The notes: a model not told the origin generated them from the sequence alone. DNA of 64,000 bases from JAVBNA01 sp031551875 (GCA_031551875.1 JAVBNA010000038.1:1-64000); one strand, 5' to 3'; counted from the first letter of the stretch, positions 1-7,726 are shown. A program made the numbers and translations.

Positions 1-1
1 T

Positions 2-148
2 TGTATTGGAAATTGCAATAACAAAATCATTTATTTTATTGTTGAACTAATGCAGGATTATAGCAACCATATTTTCAGAGAAAAAAGAAAACAAGTAATT
101 GAAGAAAACAAAAAAATCGAAATATTAGAAACTAAAGCAAGCAATTGA
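2..148 (+). CDS. 3' end of an unidentified gene cut by the window edge
   Basis: An open frame enters from the left edge and ends at TGA (146-148), giving the last 48 residues of a protein. The visible part is AT-rich and lysine/glutamate-rich, with a likely helical, charged C-terminus (FREKRKQVIEENKKIE). No family is recognised. The stop overlaps the TTG of the next small frame, so the two could be translationally coupled, but base composition changes sharply at the junction. The junction could equally be a recombination scar. Confidence 0.35.
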   Translation, partial: CIGNCNNKIIYFIVELMQDYSNHIFREKRKQVIEENKKIEILETKASN

Positions 149-348
149 CCCATGACGAGTATGAGACTGGTCGGGATTTGTTCAACCTACTACGCGAGCG
201 AGGTTTTCCCACCGCAAAAGCCGCAGGCATTGTGTACCGAGCCGGACGCCTGGAAGGGAAGAAGGAAGCCGAGGCGGCGTGTGGTGAGCGGTTAGGTCGG
301 ATGCACCGTACCATAATGCACAACCTATTTGGGATGACGAAAGTATGA
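145..348 (+). CDS. Small hypothetical protein, 67 aa
   Basis: The frame starts at TTG overlapping the previous stop and ends at TGA overlapping the next ATG. The product is basic and helical (GRDLFNLLRERGFPTAKAAG) and of unknown function. Its codons are clearly GC-richer than those on either side, which suggests a separate origin. No convincing Shine-Dalgarno precedes the TTG. It may be a small mobile-element gene or a non-coding scar. Confidence that it is translated is modest. Confidence 0.3.
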   Translation: MTHDEYETGRDLFNLLRERGFPTAKAAGIVYRAGRLEGKKEAEAACGERLGRMHRTIMHNLFGMTKV

Positions 349-929
349 GTGATGAAGAATTAGCATTTGCCCATAATCTTTATGGGAGAGGTTTGGTTAG
401 TGTTGATGATAGTAAATATTCCTCACCGTCAAAGGTGACGTTTGTTCGGACAGGAACCCTAAATCGGCTTACAAAAGAGAGAGTTACAATATATATGCCA
501 GAAATTTTGGCAGCTCAAACGGGTAGGAATATTGCAAAAGTATCTGTGACATGTGTGTCATTGCCCCCTGTTGACAGGACAAAAGGGACAGAATATTTAG
601 GTGCGTACATAAGAGCTTCCCTGAAAAAGAGCAGTGAAGATAGCAAAAAATTACTACCAGTCCAGCAAGAGTTTAAAGAAGGTCGACAAAAGTGGGATGT
701 ATGTCATCAATTTACAAAGTCATTTTCTCGTTTTAATTCGGGCGATTGGCAGGTTTGGCTTGAGCTTTTTTCAAGGTGGGATGATAAAAACGTAGATGTC
801 CCATACGCATTGGTAATTACTATTGAAGATGTAAGCTCCACATTAGATATTTACAGCGAAATAGAAGCTCTAAATAGATATCAAGCCATAAATACCATTA
901 GACTTAGAGTTGAAAATAAGGGGGTGTAA
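345..929 (+). pseudogene. C-terminal part of an S8 subtilase-like protein (IetS type)
   Basis: The 194 residues hold no catalytic Asp/His/Ser subtilase motif. They do resemble the beta-rich C-terminal half of S8 peptidases found with AAA ATPases in IetAS-type systems: an opening YGRGLVSVDDSKYS segment, then KVSVTCVSLPPVDRTKGTEY, and a late YALVITIEDV strand. The same frame is open back to 288, so the ATG at 345 may be an internal methionine rather than a true start. The peptidase domain and any ATPase partner are missing, so this is most likely a remnant. The family call rests on remembered sequence pattern, not a search. Confidence 0.45.
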
Positions 930-932
930 AAA

Positions 933-1003
933 ATGGCAAAACATAGCGGTGGTAAAGTAGGCGCTGCTGGAAAAGCATTAGCAAGCAAATCATCCAGTAA
1001 AAG
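933..1003 (+). pseudogene. Small Ser/Lys-rich protein truncated by an insertion sequence
   Basis: An ATG four bases after the previous stop, within a good GGGGGTG context, opens a frame reading MAKHSGGKVGAAGKALASKS. The frame then runs straight into the left end of the IS256-type element at about 1004, where the basic/Ser pattern stops. It looks like the start of a short, low-complexity basic protein interrupted by the insertion. Function unknown. Confidence 0.35.
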
Positions 1004-1876
1004 GAGACCGTCCCGAAGATTGTGTAAACCTCCGAATTGGTGTAGAATAAACATCAATTCGGAGGTTTCATTATGGGACGGAAAACAACAGACCCGGAAA
1101 AATTAGCACATCAAGCAGAGCGAGCAAGAATGCGGGAGTTGATGAAAGAATACAATATCAAGGACATGTCGGACATCAACGAGCTGTTCAAAATGATGGT
1201 AGGTTCAGTTTTGGAAAACGGCTTGGACGCAGAGCTTGACGAAGAACTTGGGTATAGCAAATACGACTACAAAAACCGTGAGACGGACAACTACCGAAAC
1301 GGTCATAGTAAAAAGACGTTGAAAACCAGCTTCGGCGAGATGGATATCAACATACCCCGAGATCGTGAGGGAGAGTTTGAGCCGCAGCTCATAAAAAAAC
1401 AACAAACCACGCTATCCGGTGACATCGAGGAAAAAATCATCAGCATGTACGCCAAGGGGATGACCACAGGAGATATTGAGGGTCATATACAGGAGATTTA
1501 CGGTCTTGAGGTGTCAGACACAACTGTTAGCCGGATCACCGATAAAATCCTGCCTATCGCAAAAGAATGGCAGCGCAGGCCGCTGGAGAGTATTTATGCC
1601 GTGGTGTTTATGGATGCGATCCATTACCATGTCCGCAAGGAAGGCAGCATTGTGAAGAAAGCGGTTTACATAGCCATAGGCGTTGATTTGAACGGTATCA
1701 AGGATGTACTTGGCATGTGGGTCGGCGAAAATGAAAGCGCAAAGTTCTGGCTGTCCGTGATGAATGAGATCAAGAACCGTGGCACAAAAGATATCCTCAT
1801 TGCATGTGTGGACGGGCTTACCGGTTTTACCGATGCCATTGGAGCTGTGTACCCGCAGACAGAAGTACCTGACTGC
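1004..1876 (+). mobile_element. Truncated IS256-family element (left end plus most of the transposase)
   Basis: The left boundary is placed at GAGACCGTCCCGAAGATTG, which looks like an IS256-family terminal sequence. The right end is missing: transposase homology stops near 1866-1876 and a piece of another element follows in antisense. No matching terminal inverted repeat or target duplication was found on the right, so the copy should be immobile by itself. Confidence 0.6.
1026..1068 (+). promoter_or_regulatory. 14-bp inverted repeat covering the transposase Shine-Dalgarno
   Basis: AAACCTCCGAATTG (1026-1039) pairs perfectly with CAATTCGGAGGTTT (1055-1068) around a 15-base loop. The right arm contains the GGAGG ribosome binding site of the transposase, whose ATG is at 1073. 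In RNA reading into the element from outside, the site would be buried in the hairpin. Other insertion sequences use this arrangement to block translation from external transcripts. The function here is inferred. Confidence 0.6.
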
Positions 1877-1888
1877 GTACCTGCTTGA
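1073..1888 (+). pseudogene. IS256-family transposase, C-terminally truncated
   Basis: The product begins MGRKTTDPEKLAHQAERARM and contains the typical Transposase_mut pattern: YRNGHSKKTLKTSFGEMDIN, DGLTGFTDAI and a first catalytic-type Asp in AVVFMDAIHYHVR. Family members are about 400 residues; this one stops after 271. The stop follows AVYPQTEV, where intact relatives continue into a conserved Cys/His region and the distal catalytic Glu. The last codons read into foreign sequence. The protein should be inactive. Confidence 0.8.
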
Positions 1889-1928
1889 GTTCATCTGCGC
1901 TGAGTTGTCTTAGATTGATATGTTCCAT
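1865..1928 (-). pseudogene. N-terminal stub of an IS630-type transposase
   Basis: On the minus strand an ATG at 1928 opens MEHINLRQLSADELKQVRSQ. This matches the way many IS630/Tc1-type transposases begin, just before their first helix-turn-helix. A TATAAT-like box lies a few bases upstream. After about 21 codons the frame continues into the antisense of the IS256 transposase and soon stops. The two elements are therefore joined end to end, which points to insertion of one into the other followed by deletion. Confidence 0.45.
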
Positions 1929-2010
1929 GCTTCTTATTATATCATATTCTTTATGAAATTCCTATATTTAATTTCTGAAATAATAGTTAACTATACAAAA
2001 CCTCTGTTTT

Positions 2011-2190
2011 ATGGGTCTGACAGGATTCACAAACAGAATTGTTGCCATTATCGGAAGAAACGGCATGGGTAAATCTACTTTTGCCAGGTGTCTTTACGGC
2101 TTGAACAAACGCTTTAAAGGTATTGTGTTGGACGGAGAAAATAAATACAACTATTGGAGCGAGAGCATAACACGCGTGATCAGTATCATA
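2011..2190 (+). pseudogene. Fragment of an ABC (ECF-type) ATPase around Walker A
   Basis: The frame holds AIIGRNGMGKSTFARCLYGL, a clear P-loop followed by NKRFKGIVLDG. This pattern is typical of the second nucleotide-binding domain of fused ECF-transporter ATPases. No Q-loop, signature motif or Walker B follows. From roughly 2155-2190 the sequence passes into the antisense end of a TetR gene. Only about 45 residues of real ATPase remain. There is no upstream domain, so this is a decayed fragment. Confidence 0.6.
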
Positions 2191-2464
2191 AGCTTATTTT
2201 CAGCCGGATTTCCGGGAGCGGCATATATTCAGCAGCTTTTAATATTGTGTCGGGGCAGTCCCTGTATTTTGCAAAATTGGCATTGAACTCAGAAAAAACA
2301 GCTTGTAATGTGCTCTCTTTTGAAGTGTAAAAACAATAGATGCTTGCAGGACGGATGCCAACTATTTCGGCTATGTTCCGCATTGAGGTCTTCACATATT
2401 TGTTCCTGGTAAAGGGCTCTATCGCTAGAGACAAAATTTTTGACTTGGTATCGGAAACACTCAT
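2190..2464 (-). pseudogene. TetR-family regulator, N-terminal fragment
   Basis: The minus-strand frame begins MSVSDTKSKILSLAIEPFTR and contains a TetR helix-turn-helix (TSMRNIAEIVGIRPASIYCF). TetR proteins are about 190-220 residues; this one loses homology after about 85, at the junction with the ABC fragment. TetR genes are often next to the transporter they control, so both fragments may come from one ancestral locus that was inverted or deleted. The DNA-binding domain could still fold, but the dimer/ligand domain is gone. Confidence 0.65.
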
Positions 2465-2530
2465 GTAAAGCAGTCCCTTTCATTGTGGAAGCGGGCTTTT
2501 TATTATTTTATACAACTCCAACCGGCATGT

Positions 2531-2559
2531 GAACCTTGCGCCGGAGTAACCTAAGGTTC
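2531..2559 (+). promoter_or_regulatory. Possible operator dyad in the leader of the 2700 gene
   Basis: GAACCTT (2531-2537) and AAGGTTC (2553-2559) are perfect inverted repeats with a 15-base spacer, in a context like MerR-family operators. No MerR gene is visible in the window. The rest of 2465-2699 contains only a good AAAGGAGG ribosome binding site at its end. Confidence 0.25.
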
Positions 2560-2699
2560 GTTAGGTACATATGATACAGTGAAGACGCCCGGAAGCTTGG
2601 ACATTACGATATAACAAATAATCACACCGGCGTGTTACAGACTCACCGCGTACCTTTAAAAAATTCCTTATTCAAGGAAAAAACAAAGGAGGTAAAATT

Positions 2700-3113
2700 A
2701 TGTCTAATAAATGCAACTCAACTTCGTGCAAGTGTATCCCGATCGTTTTAGGCGTGCTGTTAGGAGCAACTATGGCCGTGTTGTTTGCGAACGGCTATGC
2801 GGAAGCAATTAACACAATTTTCCCAGCGACTGCCGTTATTGGTCTGGTGTTTTCTGTGTTTTTGACAACACTTGCTTTTCAGAAAAAGAATCGTCATTGC
2901 TTGTGCGAGTATCTGCCGTTAACACTTTTTTCGTCTTTGGCACTGACAGTTCTGTCTGTACTGTCAGTGGCAACAACAGTAACACCTGTTTTTTTCAGTT
3001 TTGTGTTGCTGGTTTTTCTCGGGGCATCCAGCTTATTTGTATCAGTGCTTGGCTTGTTTATGCTTGTAAAATGCTTAATCGAATGCCACTGTGATTGTGG
3101 CGAGTGCTGTTAA
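2700..3113 (+). CDS. Small four-helix membrane protein with Cys-rich ends
   Basis: The start is ATG after AAAGGAGGTAAAATT, an excellent ribosome binding site. The 137 residues form four probable transmembrane helices (about 12-33, 39-60, 71-94 and 97-126). The N-terminus carries CNSTSCKC and the C-terminus CHCDCGECC, so both ends hold cysteine clusters suited to metal binding or disulphides. The next gene, 92 bp on and co-directional, also ends in a Cys-rich cytoplasmic tail after a membrane helix, which suggests a common partner or assembly. No named family is recognised. Confidence 0.7.
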   Translation: MSNKCNSTSCKCIPIVLGVLLGATMAVLFANGYAEAINTIFPATAVIGLVFSVFLTTLAFQKKNRHCLCEYLPLTLFSSLALTVLSVLSVATTVTPVFFSFVLLVFLGASSLFVSVLGLFMLVKCLIECHCDCGECC

Positions 3114-3205
3114 GCGAAGCATTTGCCTTGTTACAAAAAAATTGGTGCTTCGGCGTATCCGAGCAATACTACCGAAGTACCGTTCATTCCAAAAGGAGAG
3201 CTAAC

Positions 3206-5176
3206 ATGAAAAAGAAAATGCTATATAGAATTTGCACCACTTTTTTATCCATTCTCATACTGTCAACAACCCTTGTTTGCTACGCGGCTGTTGATCCGGG
3301 CTTTGCCAACGGTGAAACTGCGACGATCGGCACAGAGCCGGGCATGTATGCGTGGACGACCCGAGCTGAAGGCTTCGGCGGCAGCAGCACAGGTGAAGTT
3401 CAGAGCACAAATATCACAATTGATAAAACGGCAAACCATATTGCGTATATGTACGGCGGGTCAAAATCCGGCGCTGTTAACGGCGGTACAAACCTGATGT
3501 ACAACGGCAACAGCAATGTTGACTTCAAAACGGCGACCAGCGGTTACGGCATATATCACCTGTACGGCGGCAACCAATCCGGTATTGTCGGCAGCGGCAC
3601 ACATTTGACAATGAACTCGGGCTGGGTGCGGGGTTGGATCGTTGGCGGCGGGTCGGGAACGGTTGACGGCGACTCGGTTGTCGATGTCAACGGCGGATTG
3701 GTCGGTGCGTGCATTGACAACTATTCGGACGGACAGGGAGAGGTCTACGGCGGGCCGACGGGAGCGGGCAGCGTGCTATATGGCAATACGCATGTCAATA
3801 TCGGCGGCGACAAGTATGATCCGGCAACCTATCAACCGGGCGATAATCCGACCATCATCCGTCAGCATGTACTGGGCGGTGGTCAGTCCGGCGGGCTCGT
3901 GGTCGGAAACACGTTTGTCAATGTATCAGGAGGTACGATTTTAGGCCATATCGCAGGCGCCGGAGGCGGCGGCGGTGTTCCGAACATTGTCACCGGCGAC
4001 ACGCATGTCACGGTCTCGGGCGGTGAAATCGGAGAAATGATACCTGACCTCAACGGCGGCAGCGTGTTCGGCGGCGGGTACGCAAACGGCAACAACGTGG
4101 AAGGCAACACCTTTGTGACCATCAGCAACGGCGCGAATATTCTTGGCGATGTTTATGGCGGCGGAAAGTCCAGAGAAGGCCAATCCAACACCGTTAACGG
4201 AAACAGCACTGTTGATATTCTGGGCGGTTTTATCGGCGGCAATATATACGGCGGAGGTCAGGCCGGTGCGACCGTGAAAGGATATGCAAACATCAATTTG
4301 AAGCATATCATCGCCGACAATCCGTTTATTGAGCATTTTTCGGGCGCCATTCTTCCCGGAAACGCCGAGCAGGATGTCAACGTTAATTTCATGAACTACC
4401 ACGGACTGTTTAACGGTTCGATAGGAAGCCCGACAGTGTTCTTGACAGAAAACTCAATTGGAAGCCTGGAAGCCCAGAAAAGACTCGGCGAAGTCAAGAT
4501 TTATGACTACTCAAAGGTGATTTTTGCCGGCGGCAAAACCTATAATGCGGAACTCTGGAAAATCGAAGGCAACGCCTCCGCATCATTTTTTAAGGATTCG
4601 ACCATCACGGCGGATAATTTCATTCAAATAGGCAACATTGAACTCAATAACTACAACCGGCCGGATTATGTAACGCTTACCATCGACGGCAACTATGTTT
4701 CGGCCGGCGGCACGATTAACATGTCCGCAAAAAGCAATACAGAGAAAGACTTTCTGGTTATCACAGGCGATGCCGATCTGACATCCGGCAGGTCGACGAT
4801 ATATTTGACACTTGATGAAGAGTGGGAAGGCGGTCGGATCGATCTTGTTGACATACAGGGAATCGGTGACGTAGAATCCTTCGACATCAATGTAAAGGAT
4901 TTCGAAGGCGGCAAAGTTGCTCTGAAAAAAGAGGAATTACCGGACGGCACTGTCGAATGGTATATTGAATTTCAGGAAACTCCTGACCCGCAGGCAACTT
5001 CTCAAACAATCATTTCTCTGACGCTTTTATCTATGCTGACCGGTATTGCTTCGCTCGGCCTGCTGTTATTTTTACTCTGTAAGCTGCCCTGCCTGTCAAA
5101 GTGCAAACCATTCTGTTGTTTCTGCAAAAGCCGTAAGCGCAAATGCGGACACGATGATGACAAACGCGGTGAGTAA
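3206..5176 (+). CDS. Secreted, membrane-anchored Gly-rich repeat protein
   Basis: The start is chosen at ATG 3206, after AAAGGAGAG, because it opens directly on a signal peptide (MKKKMLYRICTTF..., likely cleavage after CYA at about 27). Residues 80-400 are irregular Gly/Asn/Thr-rich repeats of the type G-N-T-x-V-x-[IV]-x-G-G-x-[IL], with many GGG turns (VFGGGYANGNNVEGNTFVTI). This pattern suits a parallel beta-helix or adhesin stalk. A helix at about 601-626 and a Cys/Lys/Arg tail (LPCLSKCKPFCCFCKSRKRK) anchor it, with the tail inside. It probably acts at the cell surface; its ligand is unknown. It is likely co-transcribed with the Cys-ended membrane protein upstream. Confidence 0.7.
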   Translation: MKKKMLYRICTTFLSILILSTTLVCYAAVDPGFANGETATIGTEPGMYAWTTRAEGFGGSSTGEVQSTNITIDKTANHIAYMYGGSKSGAVNGGTNLMYNGNSNVDFKTATSGYGIYHLYGGNQSGIVGSGTHLTMNSGWVRGWIVGGGSGTVDGDSVVDVNGGLVGACIDNYSDGQGEVYGGPTGAGSVLYGNTHVNIGGDKYDPATYQPGDNPTIIRQHVLGGGQSGGLVVGNTFVNVSGGTILGHIAGAGGGGGVPNIVTGDTHVTVSGGEIGEMIPDLNGGSVFGGGYANGNNVEGNTFVTISNGANILGDVYGGGKSREGQSNTVNGNSTVDILGGFIGGNIYGGGQAGATVKGYANINLKHIIADNPFIEHFSGAILPGNAEQDVNVNFMNYHGLFNGSIGSPTVFLTENSIGSLEAQKRLGEVKIYDYSKVIFAGGKTYNAELWKIEGNASASFFKDSTITADNFIQIGNIELNNYNRPDYVTLTIDGNYVSAGGTINMSAKSNTEKDFLVITGDADLTSGRSTIYLTLDEEWEGGRIDLVDIQGIGDVESFDINVKDFEGGKVALKKEELPDGTVEWYIEFQETPDPQATSQTIISLTLLSMLTGIASLGLLLFLLCKLPCLSKCKPFCCFCKSRKRKCGHDDDKRGE

Positions 5177-5191
5177 ATCGCATTGGCAATG

Positions 5192-5246
5192 AAACACCTA
5201 TTATTGTCCAAACCAAGAGGTTGGGATTTTAATAGGTGTTTTGTTA
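5192..5246 (+). terminator. Intrinsic terminator after the repeat protein
   Basis: AAACACCTATT (5192-5202) and AATAGGTGTTT (5231-5241) form a perfect 11-bp stem with an inner CCAAACC/GGTTGGG pairing, followed by a T-rich stretch. Confidence 0.75.
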
Positions 5247-5499
5247 TTTATTTAATTCATGGAACTTTCTGTAAGGCGGCATTTTTTAGATAATACTCAT
5301 TTGTGCAACCTCAAGAAATGTTAATGCTAAAAGTTTCTTAAACAGTTACAAGAATTTATGTCATCATATCTTTGCATCTATTTCGTTCTGCCGATGCAGC
5401 GATCCTTGAAAGAAATCGGACAAACCCTTGTGAGACACGGTCTTGTCCGGTCTTTTCGCGTCCTTAGCCCTCCCAAATGTGAAGCCTATAAAAAAACAG
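5247..5499. other. Intergenic stretch without a recognisable gene
   Basis: No frame here has both a ribosome binding site and protein-like composition. The only structure seen is a 7-bp inverted repeat, CGGACAA (5417-5423) with TTGTCCG (5443-5449), followed by GTCTTTT, which could be a weak terminator. Confidence 0.4.
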
Positions 5500-5529
5500 T
5501 TGACGTCCCGCAGGTTCATGTGGTATACT
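5500..5529 (+). promoter_or_regulatory. Sigma-A promoter of the 37-aa peptide gene
   Basis: TTGACG (5500-5505) and TATACT (5524-5529) are separated by 18 bases and lie 31 bases before the GTG start at 5561. Confidence 0.65.
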
Positions 5530-5560
5530 CCATTCCAACACAGTTTGGAGGAAATACATC

Positions 5561-5674
5561 GTGAACAACTACTGCCGTAAACAGAACAGCATGATGATTC
5601 GCGTGGCTATTATTATGGCCGCGTCTATTTGCATCGCTATTATTACGGTTCCGTGGATTGTCCAGATGAGTTGA
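5561..5674 (+). CDS. 37-aa single-helix membrane peptide
   Basis: GTG 5561 follows TTTGGAGGAAATACATC, a strong Shine-Dalgarno at good spacing. The peptide is MNNYCRKQNSMMIRVAIIMA followed by a hydrophobic run ending IVQMS, so it has a short basic N-terminus and one membrane helix. It has its own promoter (5500-5529) and a hairpin terminator just after the stop, so it forms a complete mono-cistronic unit. Function is unknown; size and shape fit a regulatory membrane peptide or a type I toxin-like peptide. No antisense RNA promoter was identified. Confidence 0.55.
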   Translation: MNNYCRKQNSMMIRVAIIMAASICIAIITVPWIVQMS

Positions 5675-5700
5675 CTTAAAGCTGTAAAGAAGGCATTTAA

Positions 5701-5746
5701 GCGCGTCTGTAAGCAATCCTGGGATTGCTTAAAGACGCGCTTTTTT
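5701..5746 (+). terminator. Long-stem terminator after the 37-aa peptide
   Basis: GCGCGTCT (5701-5708) pairs with AGACGCGC (5733-5740). An inner arm AAGCAATCC (5711-5719) pairs with GGATTGCTT (5722-5730). Six T follow. Confidence 0.85.
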
Positions 5747-5772
5747 GTGCCAAAAATGAGGAGGAAAATACT

Positions 5773-6399
5773 ATGGTCACGAACAACACAGTATCCCCAA
5801 CCCAGGCGGAAAATAAGCTTTCCGCGCCCGCCCCTGAAAAATGGGCGAACCCCACCCCCGCCGGCCTGGTCGCCCTGGCCGTCGCCTGCGCCTGCTTTTT
5901 TGCCTTGCTTACCGGAAAGGTTGAGCACTCCGCTATGCCGTTGGTCGGCTGCTGGCTCATTGGCGGCTTCGTCGTCCAGCTTGTTGTAGCCCTGCTTGAC
6001 CTCAAAGGCGGAAACCACGCCGGCGGCAACACCTTCCTGTTCTTCTGCGCCTTCTTCATGCTTGTCGGCGGGATGGAAATGCTGCTCAAGTACAACGCGA
6101 TTGTTTCCGGCGCGCCGCTTGACGCCCGCATCGACGGCTATGCCTGGAGTGTGCTGACGCTCGTCGTCTGGCTGTGGACGCCCGCATTCTTCACGAAATT
6201 CAGTCTCCTGTCGGTCATCGTCGCACTTTTGGACGTCGCCCTTCCCTTCATCGCACTGACCGACCTCGGCGTGCTCTCAAAGGATTTTTCACACATTGCG
6301 GCGTGGGCGCTGCTGCTTGCGGGCGTTGTCGCCGTCTACTTATGTGCAGCCACCGTTGTCAACACCGCCTTTGGTAAAAGAGTATATCCCCTGCCCTGA
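5773..6399 (+). CDS. GPR1/FUN34/YaaH (SatP-like) acetate/succinate transporter
   Basis: ATG 5773 is chosen because GAGGAGG lies nine bases upstream. The 208-aa protein carries the family signature NPTPAGL at the start of the first helix and about six transmembrane helices with Gly/Ala-rich packing (PLVGCWLIGGFVVQL). Members move acetate, succinate or related carboxylates with protons across the cytoplasmic membrane, and some act as channels. It stands alone between two terminators. The substrate here is not deducible from sequence; acetate is the usual one in fermenting anaerobes. Confidence 0.8.
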   Translation: MVTNNTVSPTQAENKLSAPAPEKWANPTPAGLVALAVACACFFALLTGKVEHSAMPLVGCWLIGGFVVQLVVALLDLKGGNHAGGNTFLFFCAFFMLVGGMEMLLKYNAIVSGAPLDARIDGYAWSVLTLVVWLWTPAFFTKFSLLSVIVALLDVALPFIALTDLGVLSKDFSHIAAWALLLAGVVAVYLCAATVVNTAFGKRVYPLP

Positions 6400-6409
6400 A
6401 CAGAAAAAC

Positions 6410-6436
6410 CGCGTCCTTACGAACTGTAAGGACGCG
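6410..6436. terminator. Bidirectional terminator between yaaH-like gene and lgt
   Basis: CGCGTCCTTAC (6410-6420) and GTAAGGACGCG (6426-6436) form a perfect 11-bp stem with a 5-base loop. The minus-strand side is followed by GTTTTT, the plus side by a weaker T-rich run, so it can serve both convergent genes. Confidence 0.85.
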
Positions 6437-6446
6437 GACTTTCTAT

Positions 6447-7241
6447 CTATTTCTCCGTTTCTTCCTTCCGGCGTGTCAGCAGCAGCCAAACGCCTGCGCC
6501 GAAAAACAGCGCAAGGCTGATCCACTGTGACGTGGACACGCCAAGGAAAATACCCCGCGCCGCGTCCCCCCGAAAGAATTCAAGCGCAAAGCGGAGAATC
6601 GCATAGACAAGAAGGTACAGCGGGAGAAGCCTTCCCTTGAGCTTCCCCTTGCGGAGCAGTATCCACAGCACCGCAAACAGCAGGGCATTGCACCCCGCCT
6701 CCGCAAGCTGCACCGGGAAACGGCTGACGCCGTTGGCGTCGGGGATGAGCGCATGGGTGTAGGTAAATCCAAATGAGCATTCCACTCCATAGCAGCACCC
6801 GCCCAGGAAGCAGCCAATCCGCCCGAAGGCGTGAAACAGGGGGATGAGCGGGGCGATCATGTCGCCGTATTCGGGCAGGGACAGCCTGTGCTTTTTCAGA
6901 TAAATCAGCCCCGCGACAATGCCGCCGATCAGCCCGCCATAAAACACCGCGCCGCCGAAGATGTACTGCAGCGCCGCCCAAAAGTCATCCAGAGACTTTA
7001 CGAGCCCGGGCGTGTTGAACAGCACGCCGATTGCCTTGTAGTTGAGCGCGGCGTACAGCAGGTGCCCGCCCGCGAGCACTCCTACGCAAATCCACAGCAG
7101 CAGGGCGATCATTATATTGTCGTCGTGTCCCCGCTTTCTGGCGATGCGGCAGCCTAAAAAGCCCGCCAGCAAAAGCCCGATGAGCGCCATGACTGAATAC
7201 AGGCCGATGGTCCTGCCTAACAGGTTAAAGGTTGGATACAT
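6447..7241 (-). CDS. lgt: Prolipoprotein diacylglyceryl transferase
   Basis: This integral membrane enzyme transfers diacylglycerol from phosphatidylglycerol to the lipobox cysteine of prelipoproteins, the first step of lipoprotein maturation. The signature HAFGRIGCFLGGCCYG and the later LRFALEFFRGD motif are present, with seven or so hydrophobic segments; 264 aa is normal. The start MYPTFNLLG (7241) follows GGAGAG at 7 bases; a longer start would lie inside the upstream palindrome. Substrates in this window include the lipoproteins at 30152 and 56870. See the separate entry for the terminator-like palindrome that immediately precedes it. Confidence 0.95.
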   Translation of the reverse strand: MYPTFNLLGRTIGLYSVMALIGLLLAGFLGCRIARKRGHDDNIMIALLLWICVGVLAGGHLLYAALNYKAIGVLFNTPGLVKSLDDFWAALQYIFGGAVFYGGLIGGIVAGLIYLKKHRLSLPEYGDMIAPLIPLFHAFGRIGCFLGGCCYGVECSFGFTYTHALIPDANGVSRFPVQLAEAGCNALLFAVLWILLRKGKLKGRLLPLYLLVYAILRFALEFFRGDAARGIFLGVSTSQWISLALFFGAGVWLLLTRRKEETEK

Positions 7242-7250
7242 ACTTCTCTC

Positions 7251-7297
7251 CAAAAAAATGAATTTGCATAACAACAATTGTTCTTATGCAAATTCAT
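7251..7297 (-). terminator. 40-bp palindrome with T-run directly upstream of lgt
   Basis: On either strand, ATGAATTTGCATAA (7258-7271) is repeated in inverse at 7284-7297, and the centre is nearly palindromic too (one C/C mismatch). Read on the minus strand it is followed by seven T (7251-7257), then at once by the lgt Shine-Dalgarno. It should terminate the DUF4190 transcript, leaving lgt dependent on read-through, unless a regulator binds the palindrome. Confidence 0.7.
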
Positions 7298-7333
7298 CGG
7301 TTGTTATTGTGTTGTTTTGCTGTAGGACGATGA

Positions 7334-7726
7334 TTAGATCATCATACCGCCCTGTGCAGCCAAAGCGCTGTTGATCTGGTTGGTCAGGTCATCAAATGCA
7401 CCAGCGCCGCCCGCTGCCGCAATCGCGCCTGCCGCGCAAATCACGCAAACGATCATGGCGACCGTAATGGCCACGCTGATGATACCCAGAACCATGCCCG
7501 CCGTTGCCATACCGGCGCCGACACTCTTTTTGCGCGCCTTTGCGCCGAAGATGATCGCCAGGATGGAGAGCACGAGCGTGAAATACTGGATGATCGGGAA
7601 CCAGCCGCCAATCAGGCCGGCAATACCCATAATAAGCGCTGCAATCGCCATGCCCTGAGACTCCTGGGGCTGCATCGGCTGCATGGGGGGCTGCATGGGA
7701 GGCTGATAGTTGTTGTTCTGATCCAT
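7334..7726 (-). CDS. DUF4190-type small membrane protein
   Basis: The 130-aa protein begins with a Gln/Pro/Met-rich cytoplasmic leader (NNNYQPPMQPPMQPMQPQES), then two hydrophobic hairpins (GMAIAALIMGIAGLIGGW and a second pair further on). It ends in a short polar tail. This is the usual plan of Firmicutes DUF4190 proteins, whose function is not known. The ATG at 7726 is preferred because AGAGGT is nine bases upstream; the ATG three codons earlier abuts the ribosome binding site. It has its own promoter and a strong hairpin terminator. Confidence 0.7.
   Translation of the reverse strand: MDQNNNYQPPMQPPMQPMQPQESQGMAIAALIMGIAGLIGGWFPIIQYFTLVLSILAIIFGAKARKKSVGAGMATAGMVLGIISVAITVAMIVCVICAAGAIAAAGGAGAFDDLTNQINSALAAQGGMMI

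Noticed and set aside
5358..5564. 68-codon frame before the 37-aa peptide
   Set aside because: No ribosome binding site; it overlaps the promoter of the next gene and has no protein-like pattern.
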